DNA of 64,000 bases. Source: a bacterium (GTDB lineage: Bacteria > Patescibacteriota > Gracilibacteria > UBA4473). A program made the position numbers and the translations under genes. Where the stretch lies: positions 331,956-395,955 of the forward strand of contig JAACPJ010000001.1 in assembly GCA_009995455.1 (NCBI GenBank), given 5' to 3'. A model generated the notes under the pieces. That model worked only from the letters and a program-made list of their open reading frames with translations. It searched no databases and had not been told where the DNA came from. This document shows, one piece after another, positions 33,384 through 42,078 of this stretch (position 1 is the first letter of the stretch; the number at the start of each line of letters is the position of its first letter).

Positions 33384-33689
33384 ATGACCGAGCTCTATCC
33401 ACACACCGAAATTAAAGCCTTAATTGCTTCAAACCCGATTGTCGTATTTGGAAAAGGGGAACAAGGCCAGCCAATGTGTGGCTTTACGGCAAAAGTCCAA
33501 AACGTGTTTGAAGATCTAGACCTTGAATACGCGATGGTCAATATTTTAAAAGACTCCGATTTAAGAGCGGAAATGAAGACCTTTTCCGATTGGCCCACTT
33601 TTCCACAAGTTTACTTGAACGGTGAGTTTATTGGCGGCTGTGATATTGTGCTGGAAATGCACGAAAATGGTCAGTTTATAGTGGAATAA
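33384..33689 (+). CDS. Monothiol glutaredoxin (Grx4-like) with CGFT active site
   Basis: Cytoplasmic iron-sulfur carrier/scaffold of the Grx4/Grx5 type. The start ATG at 33384 follows the BolA stop by one base; longer frames run into bolA. Family features: NPIVVFGKG (Lys for glutathione), MCGFTAKVQ, WPTFPQVYLNGEFIGGCDIV with the cis-Pro and GG-C-D glutathione site. The active-site motif reads CGFT rather than the near-invariant CGFS. 101 residues. With bolA directly upstream it should form the Grx-BolA [2Fe-2S] pair. Confidence 0.9.
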   Translation: MTELYPHTEIKALIASNPIVVFGKGEQGQPMCGFTAKVQNVFEDLDLEYAMVNILKDSDLRAEMKTFSDWPTFPQVYLNGEFIGGCDIVLEMHENGQFIVE

Positions 33690-33742
33690 AAAAAACCTTC
33701 AAGCAGGGAAGGGGCTGTGAATTTCGTATTAGTCTTTTCGAC

Positions 33743-33922
33743 TTAAAAGTCGTCGTCTTCGGTGAAGAGTTTAATTTTGATTGGGTCTTCTTGCAGAATC
33801 AAAATTTCAGCCCCACACAAAGCACACTCTAGCACTTCATCTTCTATGATGTCTGCGCCTTCCAGTTCAAATCGTCCGCGACAATCGGGACAAAAGAGAG
33901 AAACCAGGGTTTGGTTGTCCAT
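33743..33922 (-). CDS. 59-residue zinc-ribbon protein resembling LysW
   Basis: A small acidic protein below usual gene-finder cut-offs. It has two CxxC pairs, LFCPDCRGRFEL and LECALCGAEI, spaced 22 residues apart, and an acidic end TEDDDF. This layout matches LysW/ArgW-type amino-group carrier proteins and other short zinc ribbons; LysW normally ends in EDWGE with a terminal Glu that is modified, which is not present, so I would not claim the carrier role. No lysX-, argX- or lysZ-like gene is in the window. Its 3' end faces the glutaredoxin gene. Confidence 0.65.
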   Translation of the reverse strand: MDNQTLVSLFCPDCRGRFELEGADIIEDEVLECALCGAEILILQEDPIKIKLFTEDDDF

Positions 33923-34091
33923 TCGTAAGTTGTAGGTTTAGGAAGTGGGAGTTCCTGAGCTTGTTTTTAACCTTTCTGAAGTAAATTGCAAATTTTGAGC
34001 TTCTCAATAGGCTAAACGATCTTGCATGACTTGAGAAAGATTATTAAATAATGTGCATAACTCTTAAAGTAAAGTTGGCTTTTAGACACAC

Positions 34092-34661
34092 TTAACTTCG
34101 ATTAACTATCATAATTCCGTCATCTTTATCCAATTTTTCAATGGAGTAAGTCCAAAGGCTTTGATTTTCAATCCAATCATAAAAGCTTTGCATTTTAGAT
34201 TTGAACTTTAGAACGTCATCTATGACTATGACTCCGTTAAGCGTGAGTAGGGGGCTGGCAATTTCAAAAAATTCTAAGGTGCTTTTTTTTATGCCATCGA
34301 TAAAAATAAAGTCGTATTTGGTACTCGAATCAAATTCAGATTGAATGACTTTTTGGGCTCGGCCTTGATGTTGGGTGACGCTTTTTTCTAGCTTAGCTCG
34401 GTATAAATTTACTTTGGCTTGGTTAAAACTAGGTGGGGAGTGTTCAATAGTTGTCAAATGTCCGCCATTTTTTTCAAACGCGTCCCCTAACCAAATAGTT
34501 GAATAAGCGTGGGCCGTTCCAATTTCGAGTCCTGAGGTACACTGCCGACTTAAAACTAAATTATGTAAAAACTCTGCATTGGGTTCAGAAACACTGGGAA
34601 CATCTGCTTTTAAGTCCGCTTTTTTCAGCTGTTCAAGTAGTTTTTTCCGTTCGGGTTTCAT
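34092..34661 (-). CDS. SAM-dependent O-methyltransferase (COMT-like, family 3)
   Basis: Class I Rossmann methyltransferase. Motif I reads LEIGTAHAYSTIWL near residue 40, an acidic residue follows in TIEHSP, then KYDFIFIDG with the metal-binding Asp and a second site in VIVIDDVL. 189 residues, near the 190-220 typical of this cation-dependent family. Acceptor unknown. Transcribed with mutS, which ends 4 bases upstream of its start. Confidence 0.85.
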   Translation of the reverse strand: MKPERKKLLEQLKKADLKADVPSVSEPNAEFLHNLVLSRQCTSGLEIGTAHAYSTIWLGDAFEKNGGHLTTIEHSPPSFNQAKVNLYRAKLEKSVTQHQGRAQKVIQSEFDSSTKYDFIFIDGIKKSTLEFFEIASPLLTLNGVIVIDDVLKFKSKMQSFYDWIENQSLWTYSIEKLDKDDGIMIVNRS

Positions 34662-34665
34662 CGTT

Positions 34666-37221
34666 TTATAAATTTTTTAATTTATAAACCATCTCTAACG
34701 CTTCTTTAGGACTTAAATCGTCTGGATTTATGTCCGCTAAATAGCTCTCTACGGCCGAGTACGCTGGAACTTCAACTACTTTTTCGGTGACGGCTGCTGT
34801 GCTGAAAAGGTTTGGCTTGCCGCTGAGTAAACTCTCAGACTCAAGTCGTCGTAAAACTTCGCGGGCGTTTTGCACCACGCTTTCAGGCACTCCCGCCAGT
34901 TTAGCGACTTCGATTCCAAAACTATCGGAAATACCACCCGGCTTAATGTGCCGTAAAAACACAATTCCGTCTTCATTTTGGGTGACCGAAACGTGCCAGT
35001 TAGCCGCGCCATTTAAATCTTCGGCCAAATCAATTAGTTCATGGTAGTGCGTGGCAAAAAGGGTGTTGGCTTTCAAATCGTTATGCAAACTTTCGGTAAT
35101 CGCCCAGGCGAGTGAAATGCCATCAAAGGTGGAAGTTCCACGGCCAATTTCATCGAGCACGACAAAACTTTTCGGAGTTGCCGCGTGCAAAATACGAGCG
35201 GTTTCGGCCATCTCTACAAAAAAGGTCGACTGCCCCGCGGCTAAATTGTCGCTGGCTCCAACACGGGTAAAAATTCGGTCGTATAAACTCAGTTCCGCTT
35301 TTTTGGCGGGCACAAAGCTGCCAATTTGCGCCAGTAAAATAATGAGGGCGTTTTGCCGTAAAAAAGTCGATTTTCCGGCCATGTTGGGCCCAGAAATTAA
35401 ATGAAACCGTGATTCTGGATTCATTTTTAAATTATTGGCGACAAAGCTTTCGGTGCTCAGTTGCTCAACCACGGGATGTTTTCCGCCTTGAATATTTAAA
35501 TAGCCCACGTCGTTTCGAAGCGTCGGAGCCGTCCAGCGATAAGCGCGGGCGGTTCTACTCAGGCTCAGTAAAGCGTCAACGATGGCTAGGTTTTGGGCCG
35601 CGGTTTGAATTTGTGGTAAAAACTTTAAAACCTCGTCTTTAAGTTCAATAAACAATCGGTGTTCAAGGGCGAAACTTTCGGCTTCCGCTGATAAAGCTTT
35701 GGTTTCGTATTCGGTTAGTTCTGGCGTGGTGAAACGCTCGGCGTTGACTAGTGTTTGCCGACGAGTCCAAGATTCCGGGGCTTTGCCGGCGTGCGATTTA
35801 CTAACTTCAAGTGTAAATCCAAAGTTTCGCGAATACGTGGCTTTTAAATGGGTAATGCCAGTTTGTTTGCGACAAGTTTCAACGTAGTTTTCCAGCCAGG
35901 TTTTAGAATCTTGAGTCAGGCTTAAAAGCGTATCGAGTTCCGCTTTAAAACCGCGAGTAAACATGCCACCTTGGGTAATTTCTAAAGGCGGATTTTCAAC
36001 AAGCGCCTTTTGCAACAGTTCGGTTAAATCACCAAACACACTTAAGCTTGTGGGAGTTTTTCCAATTAAATCAGCTTCCGCTAATTGCAGCGTTTTTGCC
36101 AGTTCTGGAAACACCGTAAACGCATCACGGAAAAAAGCTAAATCACGCGCATTACCTCGTCCACTAGAGAGTCGGGCCAGTAAACGCTCTAAATCAGGGA
36201 GTGTTTTAAGCTGTGCTTCGAGCGGTGTTCTTAGATTTGGTTTCTCACCGAGTTCTTGCACAGCACTTAAACGCCGATTAATTTTCTCTAAGTCTATCAG
36301 CGGATTGCACAGCCAGTAGCGCAGTAGTCGACCGCCAGGAGCCGAATAGGGGCGTTTGAGGGTTTGCCACAAAGTGGCGTTGTGTTCGCCTGGGTTTAGC
36401 GATCCAAAGATTTCTAAATGACGAAACGTTTGCGCGTCTAAAGCCATCACTTCATCGACGTTTGAGTGTTTGATTTGGTTGATGTGACGCAACTCTGTTT
36501 TTTGCGTGTCGGCTAAATAGTTTAGTACTCTGGCAGAAAGCACGAGTAAGGTTTCCATTTTGTCAATTCCCGCCACATTTAAGTGATTGGCCGGAAAATG
36601 GTCGCTTAAGGTTTGCACGGCGGCTTTAATTTTAATTTCTGGTCGAGGCGTAAATAAGGCTTTTGGTAAACGCCTTGTCAGGCTTTCTTTATTAAAATCA
36701 GTCGTTGAAAGTAAAATTTCTTTAGGCGCGAGTTTGTACAGTTCGTCCCACCATCGTGCTTCATCTTTAAATTGTGCGGTACAGAATTCGCCCGTAGAGA
36801 CATCCGCGTACGCTAATGCAAAAGTTTGCTGGGCTTCATTGTGTTCTAGTGCCAGCAAATACTGGGCCGCGTCTGGTTTCAGCGTTCCGGTTTCGAGCGT
36901 GCTGCCTGGCGTCACCAGTCGAGCAATATAACGCGAAATTTTACCTTCATCGTCTTCGCGTTGTTCGGCAATGGCCACTTTATAACCGGTTTCAATTAAC
37001 TTTTCTAAATAGTCTTTGTGCGCGTGATGCGGGAACCCGGCCATCGGCATTTCGTTTTCAGTGCCTTTGTGCCGAGCGGTTAAAGTGATACCAAGAACTT
37101 TAGAACCAATGTGAGCGTCTTCAAAAAATAGTTCGTAAAAATCACCCAAGCGAAAAAACAAAACCGCTTCTGGATTTTGATTTTTGAGTTCCCAATATTG
37201 CCTTTGCACCGGCGTGGCCAT
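34666..37221 (-). CDS. mutS: DNA mismatch repair protein MutS
   Basis: Recognises mismatches and small loops. The N-terminal mismatch domain begins with YWELKNQNPEAVLFFRLGDF and contains the F-x-E wedge in DFYELFFED. Connector, lever and clamp regions follow; the ATPase has GPNMAGKSTFLRQ (Walker A near residue 605), the conserved ASDNLAAGQSTFFVEM, DEIGRGTST (Walker B) and THYHEL. 851 residues, normal for MutS1. No mutL in the window. An O-methyltransferase gene follows 4 bases later. Confidence 0.97.
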   Translation of the reverse strand: MATPVQRQYWELKNQNPEAVLFFRLGDFYELFFEDAHIGSKVLGITLTARHKGTENEMPMAGFPHHAHKDYLEKLIETGYKVAIAEQREDDEGKISRYIARLVTPGSTLETGTLKPDAAQYLLALEHNEAQQTFALAYADVSTGEFCTAQFKDEARWWDELYKLAPKEILLSTTDFNKESLTRRLPKALFTPRPEIKIKAAVQTLSDHFPANHLNVAGIDKMETLLVLSARVLNYLADTQKTELRHINQIKHSNVDEVMALDAQTFRHLEIFGSLNPGEHNATLWQTLKRPYSAPGGRLLRYWLCNPLIDLEKINRRLSAVQELGEKPNLRTPLEAQLKTLPDLERLLARLSSGRGNARDLAFFRDAFTVFPELAKTLQLAEADLIGKTPTSLSVFGDLTELLQKALVENPPLEITQGGMFTRGFKAELDTLLSLTQDSKTWLENYVETCRKQTGITHLKATYSRNFGFTLEVSKSHAGKAPESWTRRQTLVNAERFTTPELTEYETKALSAEAESFALEHRLFIELKDEVLKFLPQIQTAAQNLAIVDALLSLSRTARAYRWTAPTLRNDVGYLNIQGGKHPVVEQLSTESFVANNLKMNPESRFHLISGPNMAGKSTFLRQNALIILLAQIGSFVPAKKAELSLYDRIFTRVGASDNLAAGQSTFFVEMAETARILHAATPKSFVVLDEIGRGTSTFDGISLAWAITESLHNDLKANTLFATHYHELIDLAEDLNGAANWHVSVTQNEDGIVFLRHIKPGGISDSFGIEVAKLAGVPESVVQNAREVLRRLESESLLSGKPNLFSTAAVTEKVVEVPAYSAVESYLADINPDDLSPKEALEMVYKLKNL

Positions 37222-37354
37222 AATATTTTTTGTGGAAGAGGGGTCGAGTATGTTTTACCAAAATTACGCTTAAAGGCAAAAACAAGTGCGCTGGGAAACA
37301 TAGTTTTTTAAGGCAAAGATGACAGTTGTTAAAAATTAACTACTTTAAAACTTG

Positions 37355-38605
37355 ATGCGTTACTTATTTTGGGCGTGCTTGCTTTGTCTGATTCCAGGAC
37401 TGCTGATCCGAATTCCCTTTGGAGGCGGCGGTATTTTGCTGTCAGATTTTTTAGCGCCTTTATTTGCTTTGGTTTGGTTTGCGCAAAAGGTTTTGATTGA
37501 AAGAAGTTTACCCTCGTTTCGTTTCATAGCGCCCGCCATGGCGTTTACCTTTGTGGCGTTAATAAGTTGGGTTTGGGGCGCTTGGGATTTACTTTTAAAA
37601 GAACAAGTGCTGACTTTTTCTTATATCGTTCGGTTTATCAGCATTGTGTTTTTGGGATGGTATATGCTCGATCAAACCAAAAGCAACGTTGATAAAACGC
37701 TGCTAAACTTATTTAAAATTGTGGGCGTGGTGGTGCTCTTGGGTTACCTGCAGTTTTATGTGTATCCAGATATTTCTAAGTTTTCGACCGTGGGCGGTTT
37801 TGATCCGCATATCGGAAGACTTTTGGGAACCTGGATGGACCCGAACTTTGTTGGAGGTTTAATCGCCTTTATGACGCCGCTAATGCTGGGGTATTGGTAT
37901 CAAACTGATAACAAAAAAATTAAGTACTGGCTTGGCGCTATTATTTTGCTGTCTATCTACGCTTTATTTTTAACTTTCTCACGTTCGGCTTATTTAGCCG
38001 CCGTTGGAGGTCTATTTATTTTCTTTTTATTGCGTGACCCAAAAGTTATTTTGGTGGGCGTTTTGTTAGCCTCTCTTGGCCTCGCCAGCAGTGAACGCGC
38101 TCAACAACGAGTGGGGGAATTAGCCGGAACGATGGCCTCTGTGGTTTTACGTGACACCGACGAAGTGGATGCGACCGCTAAATTACGAGTCCAAAGCTGG
38201 CAGCGCAGTTTGATATTGTTTGATAAATATCCCGTCATTGGGATTGGCTATAATACCTATCGCTTCCGAGGCGCCGAAGAAGGAGTAGTCGATGAAAATT
38301 TCTTTTCGGCCGGGGGTTCTGATTCGACGCTGTTAACCGTTTTAGTCACCACGGGCATAATTGGGTTTCTTGCCTTTATGTGGTTTTACGCCGACTTATG
38401 GATTCGAAATTTTATTCGCTGGCGTAAAGCCCCACGACGAAATTCTTTTTTAAGTGGAGGAGAATTAAACCTTGGTTTTGTGGCCGGTTGGTCGGCAATT
38501 TTAGTGCACAGTGTGTTTGTAAATTCGCTGCTCTTTCCTCTCATTTTTATTCCCATTATGGTGGTTGCCGGAGCCCTAGAAAGACAGTCTAAAAAAGAGA
38601 ATTAA
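37355..38605 (+). CDS. O-antigen ligase/polymerase-like membrane protein (Wzy_C family)
   Basis: Polytopic membrane protein with about eleven hydrophobic segments and a large external loop (about residues 250-320), the layout of WaaL/RfaL and Wzy-like enzymes that move undecaprenyl-linked glycans to an acceptor. The Wzy_C core includes LTFSRSAYLAAVGG before the loop, and the loop ends with VIGIGYNTYRF and a GGSDSTLLTVLVTTG stretch. 416 residues. The ATG at 37355 is used instead of the adjacent TTG. It fits with the WecA-like and GT2 genes as part of surface glycan assembly. Confidence 0.85.
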   Translation: MRYLFWACLLCLIPGLLIRIPFGGGGILLSDFLAPLFALVWFAQKVLIERSLPSFRFIAPAMAFTFVALISWVWGAWDLLLKEQVLTFSYIVRFISIVFLGWYMLDQTKSNVDKTLLNLFKIVGVVVLLGYLQFYVYPDISKFSTVGGFDPHIGRLLGTWMDPNFVGGLIAFMTPLMLGYWYQTDNKKIKYWLGAIILLSIYALFLTFSRSAYLAAVGGLFIFFLLRDPKVILVGVLLASLGLASSERAQQRVGELAGTMASVVLRDTDEVDATAKLRVQSWQRSLILFDKYPVIGIGYNTYRFRGAEEGVVDENFFSAGGSDSTLLTVLVTTGIIGFLAFMWFYADLWIRNFIRWRKAPRRNSFLSGGELNLGFVAGWSAILVHSVFVNSLLFPLIFIPIMVVAGALERQSKKEN

Positions 38606-38639
38606 CCAAAAGTTATTTCTAAAAAATTATAAGGTGAAG

Positions 38640-39185
38640 CCGCGCCCGAAAGATAAATCTTCGGAACGCGGCCATCACATTTGGGTTCAGACAGGCTCAG
38701 TTTCCGATTCCGAGAGCACACGCGCTAAGTCAAACAGACGTCGCCGTTGTGCCTCAGGGATGGAGAAGTAAGCCCGAATCAGCTCCAGCGCCTCCTTGTT
38801 GCCGAGCAGGTCAGCTGGAATACCGCTTTGGTCTATTTTCGAGTCTTCATCCAGACCTTCCCAGAACCACGATACGGGCACATCCATCGCTTGTGCGATG
38901 TCCCACAAGCGGGACGCAGAGACGCGGTTAGCCCCCGTTTCATATTTCTGGATTTGTTGAAATTTGACACCGACCTCTTCAGCCAGCCAGTTCTGGGTTT
39001 TCCCCATAAGCCACCGGCGATGCCGGACTCGTTTGCCAACGTGAATATCAACGGGATGTGTCATAGCTTTGCCCTCCTCAGGCGTGTTTTTTGTGAACCC
39101 AAATGTAAAAGAACAGGGTTCACTTGTTACGGTTGTAAAAGTTAAACCACTAAAATTAAATTAAATTAAATAAGCAAAAAGTCAA
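38640..39185 (-). other. Inverted-repeat cassette C carrying an XRE regulator
   Basis: A 430 bp block bounded by a perfect 13 bp inverted repeat, ACATTTGGGTTCA (38677-38689) and TGAACCCAAATGT (39094-39106). The TGA stop codon of the payload gene lies inside the left arm. Outside the right arm is TGTAAAAGAAC and then GTTAC (39126-39130), the same flank as cassettes A and B, and outside that a minus-strand promoter TTGACT (39180-39185), 16 bp, AT-rich TAATTT (39158-39163). A second perfect repeat, GTGAACCC (39093-39100) and GGGTTCAC (39116-39123), lies in the leader and could be an operator. Left of the block is a GC hairpin (about 38640-38670). Confidence 0.65.
38687..39064 (-). CDS. XRE-family transcriptional regulator, alphaproteobacterial type
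   Basis: 125-residue DNA-binding protein with an N-terminal Cro/C1-type helix-turn-helix (about 9-63): VGKRVRHRRWLMGKTQNWLA, then KFQQIQKYETGANRVSASRL, and WDIAQAMDVPVSWFWEGL. This exact style is common in Rhodobacterales and Rhizobiales regulators. The C-terminal 50 residues are helical (EALELIRAYFSIPEAQRRRL). A near-perfect Shine-Dalgarno GAGGAGG lies 10 bases before the ATG, GC is clearly above its surroundings and codon use differs. Probably acquired horizontally. The target may be the inverted repeat in its own leader. Confidence 0.9.
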   Translation of the reverse strand: MTHPVDIHVGKRVRHRRWLMGKTQNWLAEEVGVKFQQIQKYETGANRVSASRLWDIAQAMDVPVSWFWEGLDEDSKIDQSGIPADLLGNKEALELIRAYFSIPEAQRRRLFDLARVLSESETEPV

Positions 39186-39232
39186 ATATGTTGGGTTCGC
39201 GATTATTTCATTCTTGTTTACAATGATTTTCG

Positions 39233-41038
39233 ATGTTTCGCCTACTCGGGTTTGGCTTGGTAGTTTTCAGTATTTTTGGACTGAGTTTTCAGTTTATAAA
39301 TGCGAAAATCCCTGAGTGGAAAAATTCAACCAAAAACTTATTAATTGAGGCTGAGTTAGCTGGGTTTAACCCGGAATTATGGCAGCAGGTCGTGCAAAAA
39401 TCGCGGGACGATTTACCACGAGTGTACCCGTTTAGTCGCGTACAAAACGTACTGCAAGAAGCGAGTGATTTAGTGTTTTTAGTGAACGAATTTCAAGACG
39501 AATTTTCGGTTAGTTTCTCACTTGAATCACAAACTATCGACCCGAATGATTTACGACAATTTTTTGCCTTGCTGGGGCAAAGTGACCGCAGCTTGCAACG
39601 CATTTTAAGGAATTTAAATAGTTTGCCGGCTTGGGCTTTAGATGATGAAACCAGAGCGCAATATGAAAACAGAATGGCCTGGCTCGACTATTTGCAAACA
39701 CAAGTGCAGGACGCACAAACATTTGAAGCGGTATTTAACGGTTTTTTAAAAAAAGAAGAACGTGTGTTGTTGTTACTGCAGAACCAAAATGAACCCCGAT
39801 CAACTGGAGGATTTGCTGGAAGCTTGGTACAATTTGATTTCAGTGAAGACGAAATTACGTGGAAGTTTTTAGATATTTACGCACTTGATCGTTTAGTACC
39901 TGGGGAGGTTCAACTTGAAGCGCCAGACTTTTTTAAACCCCTTTCACAAACCATTTCTTTGCGAGATGCTAACTTTTGGCCGGATTTCCCAACATCAGCG
40001 CGTGCCTACCAGAATTTTTTAAAAGCCGCTGGGCAACCTGTACCGAGTACCGTCGTGGCGATTAATCTAAATACAATTCGTGAAATACTGCGTTTCACCC
40101 CACCGGTTCGCATTGATCGGTGGGACGTGGCGCTCGATCAATATAATTTTGATGTCGTGCTGCAGTTTTTACTCGCTTCGCAAATTACCGGTCGTTATAA
40201 CGTGAAAGCGCCGGTTGAAATTTTTGCGAAAGAATTATTTCAAAAAGAAAATTTAGCCGAAATCAATTGGCAAGATTGGGCGCTGTTTGACTGGGAAGAG
40301 TTTTTAGCGACCAAAAATATACTGGCTTATTCTTCAAATAATGAACTTCAGCGGTTGTTTCAAAAATGGAAACTGGCGGGAATATTTAACCAAAACCCTG
40401 AAGCGGATAATTTTCTGCACTTTGATTTTGTGTCAGTCGGGGCGAATAAATCTGAAAAATTTGTTTGGACAAAACTCGAACACGATAGTGATATTCAGGC
40501 TGATGGAACGGTTCTAAATACGCTGCGGATTCGCCGAACTCACTCCCTGAAGCCAAACGAAATCCAAGACCTGCTTGGTTTTGAACAATTAAGTGAAAAT
40601 GTGAAAAATTTGTTAAATGAAGATTTGTTGTGGACATTAGGGGCGGGTGAAAATCGGACGGTTTTGCGTGTTTGGGTCCCTCGAGATGCCGTTTTGTTGG
40701 GAGCTAGAAATCCTAGTGGAACGGTGCAGTGGAAAGAAGATGCCGAGCTAGAAGCCTATTATTATGAAGTGCCAATGAATGTTTTGCCAGGTGAAAGTTT
40801 AGTAGCAGAACTTCAATATACGACTCGCTTAGGCCGCGGTTCAGTCGGCTGGAGACCTTATTACTTACAATTACTTGGTACACCTGGCCGCGATAAAACG
40901 AGTTTGATTACCACTATTTCAACGGGTAGTGCTGGAAGTTTTACGGCGTCTACTCAAAATTTGGGACGTCCTGCCAAACTAACCGACCAAGATTTTAGAG
41001 CTGTAGTAGAGTTTAAAATCCCAGAATTAGAGCGTTAA
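39233..41038 (+). CDS. DUF4012 family membrane-anchored protein
   Basis: A family frequent in Patescibacteria and Actinobacteria, of unknown function and usually found near cell-surface glycan genes. One N-terminal membrane helix or signal anchor (about 3-22), then an extracytoplasmic region; the DUF4012 signature is clear near residue 180: LLLLQNQNEPRSTGGFAGS, followed by FLDIYALD and DANFWPDFPTSA. 601 residues, typical. TACAAT (39219-39224) lies 8 bases before the ATG, again suggesting a leaderless mRNA. The carboxypeptidase gene begins 11 bases after its stop. Confidence 0.88.
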   Translation: MFRLLGFGLVVFSIFGLSFQFINAKIPEWKNSTKNLLIEAELAGFNPELWQQVVQKSRDDLPRVYPFSRVQNVLQEASDLVFLVNEFQDEFSVSFSLESQTIDPNDLRQFFALLGQSDRSLQRILRNLNSLPAWALDDETRAQYENRMAWLDYLQTQVQDAQTFEAVFNGFLKKEERVLLLLQNQNEPRSTGGFAGSLVQFDFSEDEITWKFLDIYALDRLVPGEVQLEAPDFFKPLSQTISLRDANFWPDFPTSARAYQNFLKAAGQPVPSTVVAINLNTIREILRFTPPVRIDRWDVALDQYNFDVVLQFLLASQITGRYNVKAPVEIFAKELFQKENLAEINWQDWALFDWEEFLATKNILAYSSNNELQRLFQKWKLAGIFNQNPEADNFLHFDFVSVGANKSEKFVWTKLEHDSDIQADGTVLNTLRIRRTHSLKPNEIQDLLGFEQLSENVKNLLNEDLLWTLGAGENRTVLRVWVPRDAVLLGARNPSGTVQWKEDAELEAYYYEVPMNVLPGESLVAELQYTTRLGRGSVGWRPYYLQLLGTPGRDKTSLITTISTGSAGSFTASTQNLGRPAKLTDQDFRAVVEFKIPELER

Positions 41039-41049
41039 ATCATGCTTGA

Positions 41050-42018
41050 TTGAATCACTTTACCACCTACAATCGCACCGTGATTGAATGGTTATTACTG
41101 GCTTACTTTTCAGACCAAGGACAAACTTTTTTGTCTACACCGAGCCTTGCTCCAAGGTCAGAAACGGTCTTAATTAGTCCCGCCGCCCTGCCAACAAAAT
41201 CGGTAGAAAAACTGGAGCCAAAATTATTGGCCGATCCTGATTTAGCCGTTTACGCTCAAGACTTGGGTTCTGGGAAAATGCTCTTCAAAAAATCGAGTCA
41301 AAAATCTCAACCAATAGCGAGTTTGACCAAAATTATGACGTATTTGGTCATTCGAGAAGAAAACGATTTAGATGAAATTGTGACGGTTCCACTGGTGGCA
41401 ACCCAAACCGAGGGAGCTAAAGCGGGTTTATATGCCTATGAAAAATTAAGTGTCAGAACGCTTCTTGAAGCCTTGCTCATTCCCTCTGGAAATGATGCCG
41501 CCGTCGCTTTAGCCGTTCATAATGCGGGCACTGAAGATGATTTTGTGGTTAAGATGAACCAGAAAGCGGCTCAGCTCGGCTTAAAGTCGGCAGAGTTTTT
41601 TAATGCTTCTGGGCTCGATATTTTTGAAGTAGTGTGTTCCGATGAGGACTGTGATGAGGTTTTAGATGAAAGTGTTTTTGGAAACGTAATGTCGGCTCAA
41701 GATATGGCCTTAATGGCTCGGGTGGCTTTGCAAGATTCCTTTTTTAGAAACACGGTGGCAAAATCTGAATTTTACGGCACATCAACCGACGGAGAATTTG
41801 TGCATCAAAAAGCATCTACCAATCAATTACTCGGAACTTTTGTGAATTCAAAAGGCGTTAAAACAGGCTTCACCGGTTTGGCAGGCCAGTGTTTAGTAAA
41901 CTTATCCGAAGACGAAGACGGGCAAGAAATTTTAACGGTTGTTTTAGGGTCTTCAGATCGTTTTGGCGAAACCAAAAACTTACTGACTTGGATTTGGGAC
42001 AGCTTTGTGTGGCGGTAG
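41050..42018 (+). CDS. D-alanyl-D-alanine carboxypeptidase (S11, PBP5-like)
   Basis: Trims the terminal D-Ala of peptidoglycan side chains. The catalytic triad motifs are complete: SLTK (in IASLTKIMT, near residue 93), SGN (in PSGNDAAVAL) and KTG (in GVKTGFTGLAG). 322 residues. The start is uncertain: the frame opens with TTG at 41050, a GTG lies at codon 11, and the only nearby ATG (41042) is out of frame and stops at once. The N-terminus is only weakly hydrophobic, so a signal anchor is not obvious. Probably cotranscribed with the DUF4012 gene. Confidence 0.9.
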   Translation: MNHFTTYNRTVIEWLLLAYFSDQGQTFLSTPSLAPRSETVLISPAALPTKSVEKLEPKLLADPDLAVYAQDLGSGKMLFKKSSQKSQPIASLTKIMTYLVIREENDLDEIVTVPLVATQTEGAKAGLYAYEKLSVRTLLEALLIPSGNDAAVALAVHNAGTEDDFVVKMNQKAAQLGLKSAEFFNASGLDIFEVVCSDEDCDEVLDESVFGNVMSAQDMALMARVALQDSFFRNTVAKSEFYGTSTDGEFVHQKASTNQLLGTFVNSKGVKTGFTGLAGQCLVNLSEDEDGQEILTVVLGSSDRFGETKNLLTWIWDSFVWR

Positions 42019-42043
42019 ACAGAAATTAATCAGGTCTTGAGTA

Positions 42044-42072
42044 TTGTTTAGCCGTCTTATTTGTGGTATAAT
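42044..42072 (+). promoter_or_regulatory. Promoter giving a leaderless mRNA for the first VirB2-like gene
   Basis: TTGTTT (42044-42049), 17 bp, TATAAT (42067-42072) with extended -10 TGG. The ATG at 42079 is 6 bases after the -10 box, so an upstream in-frame start overlapping the promoter is excluded. Confidence 0.85.
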
Positions 42073-42078
42073 GCTCTA

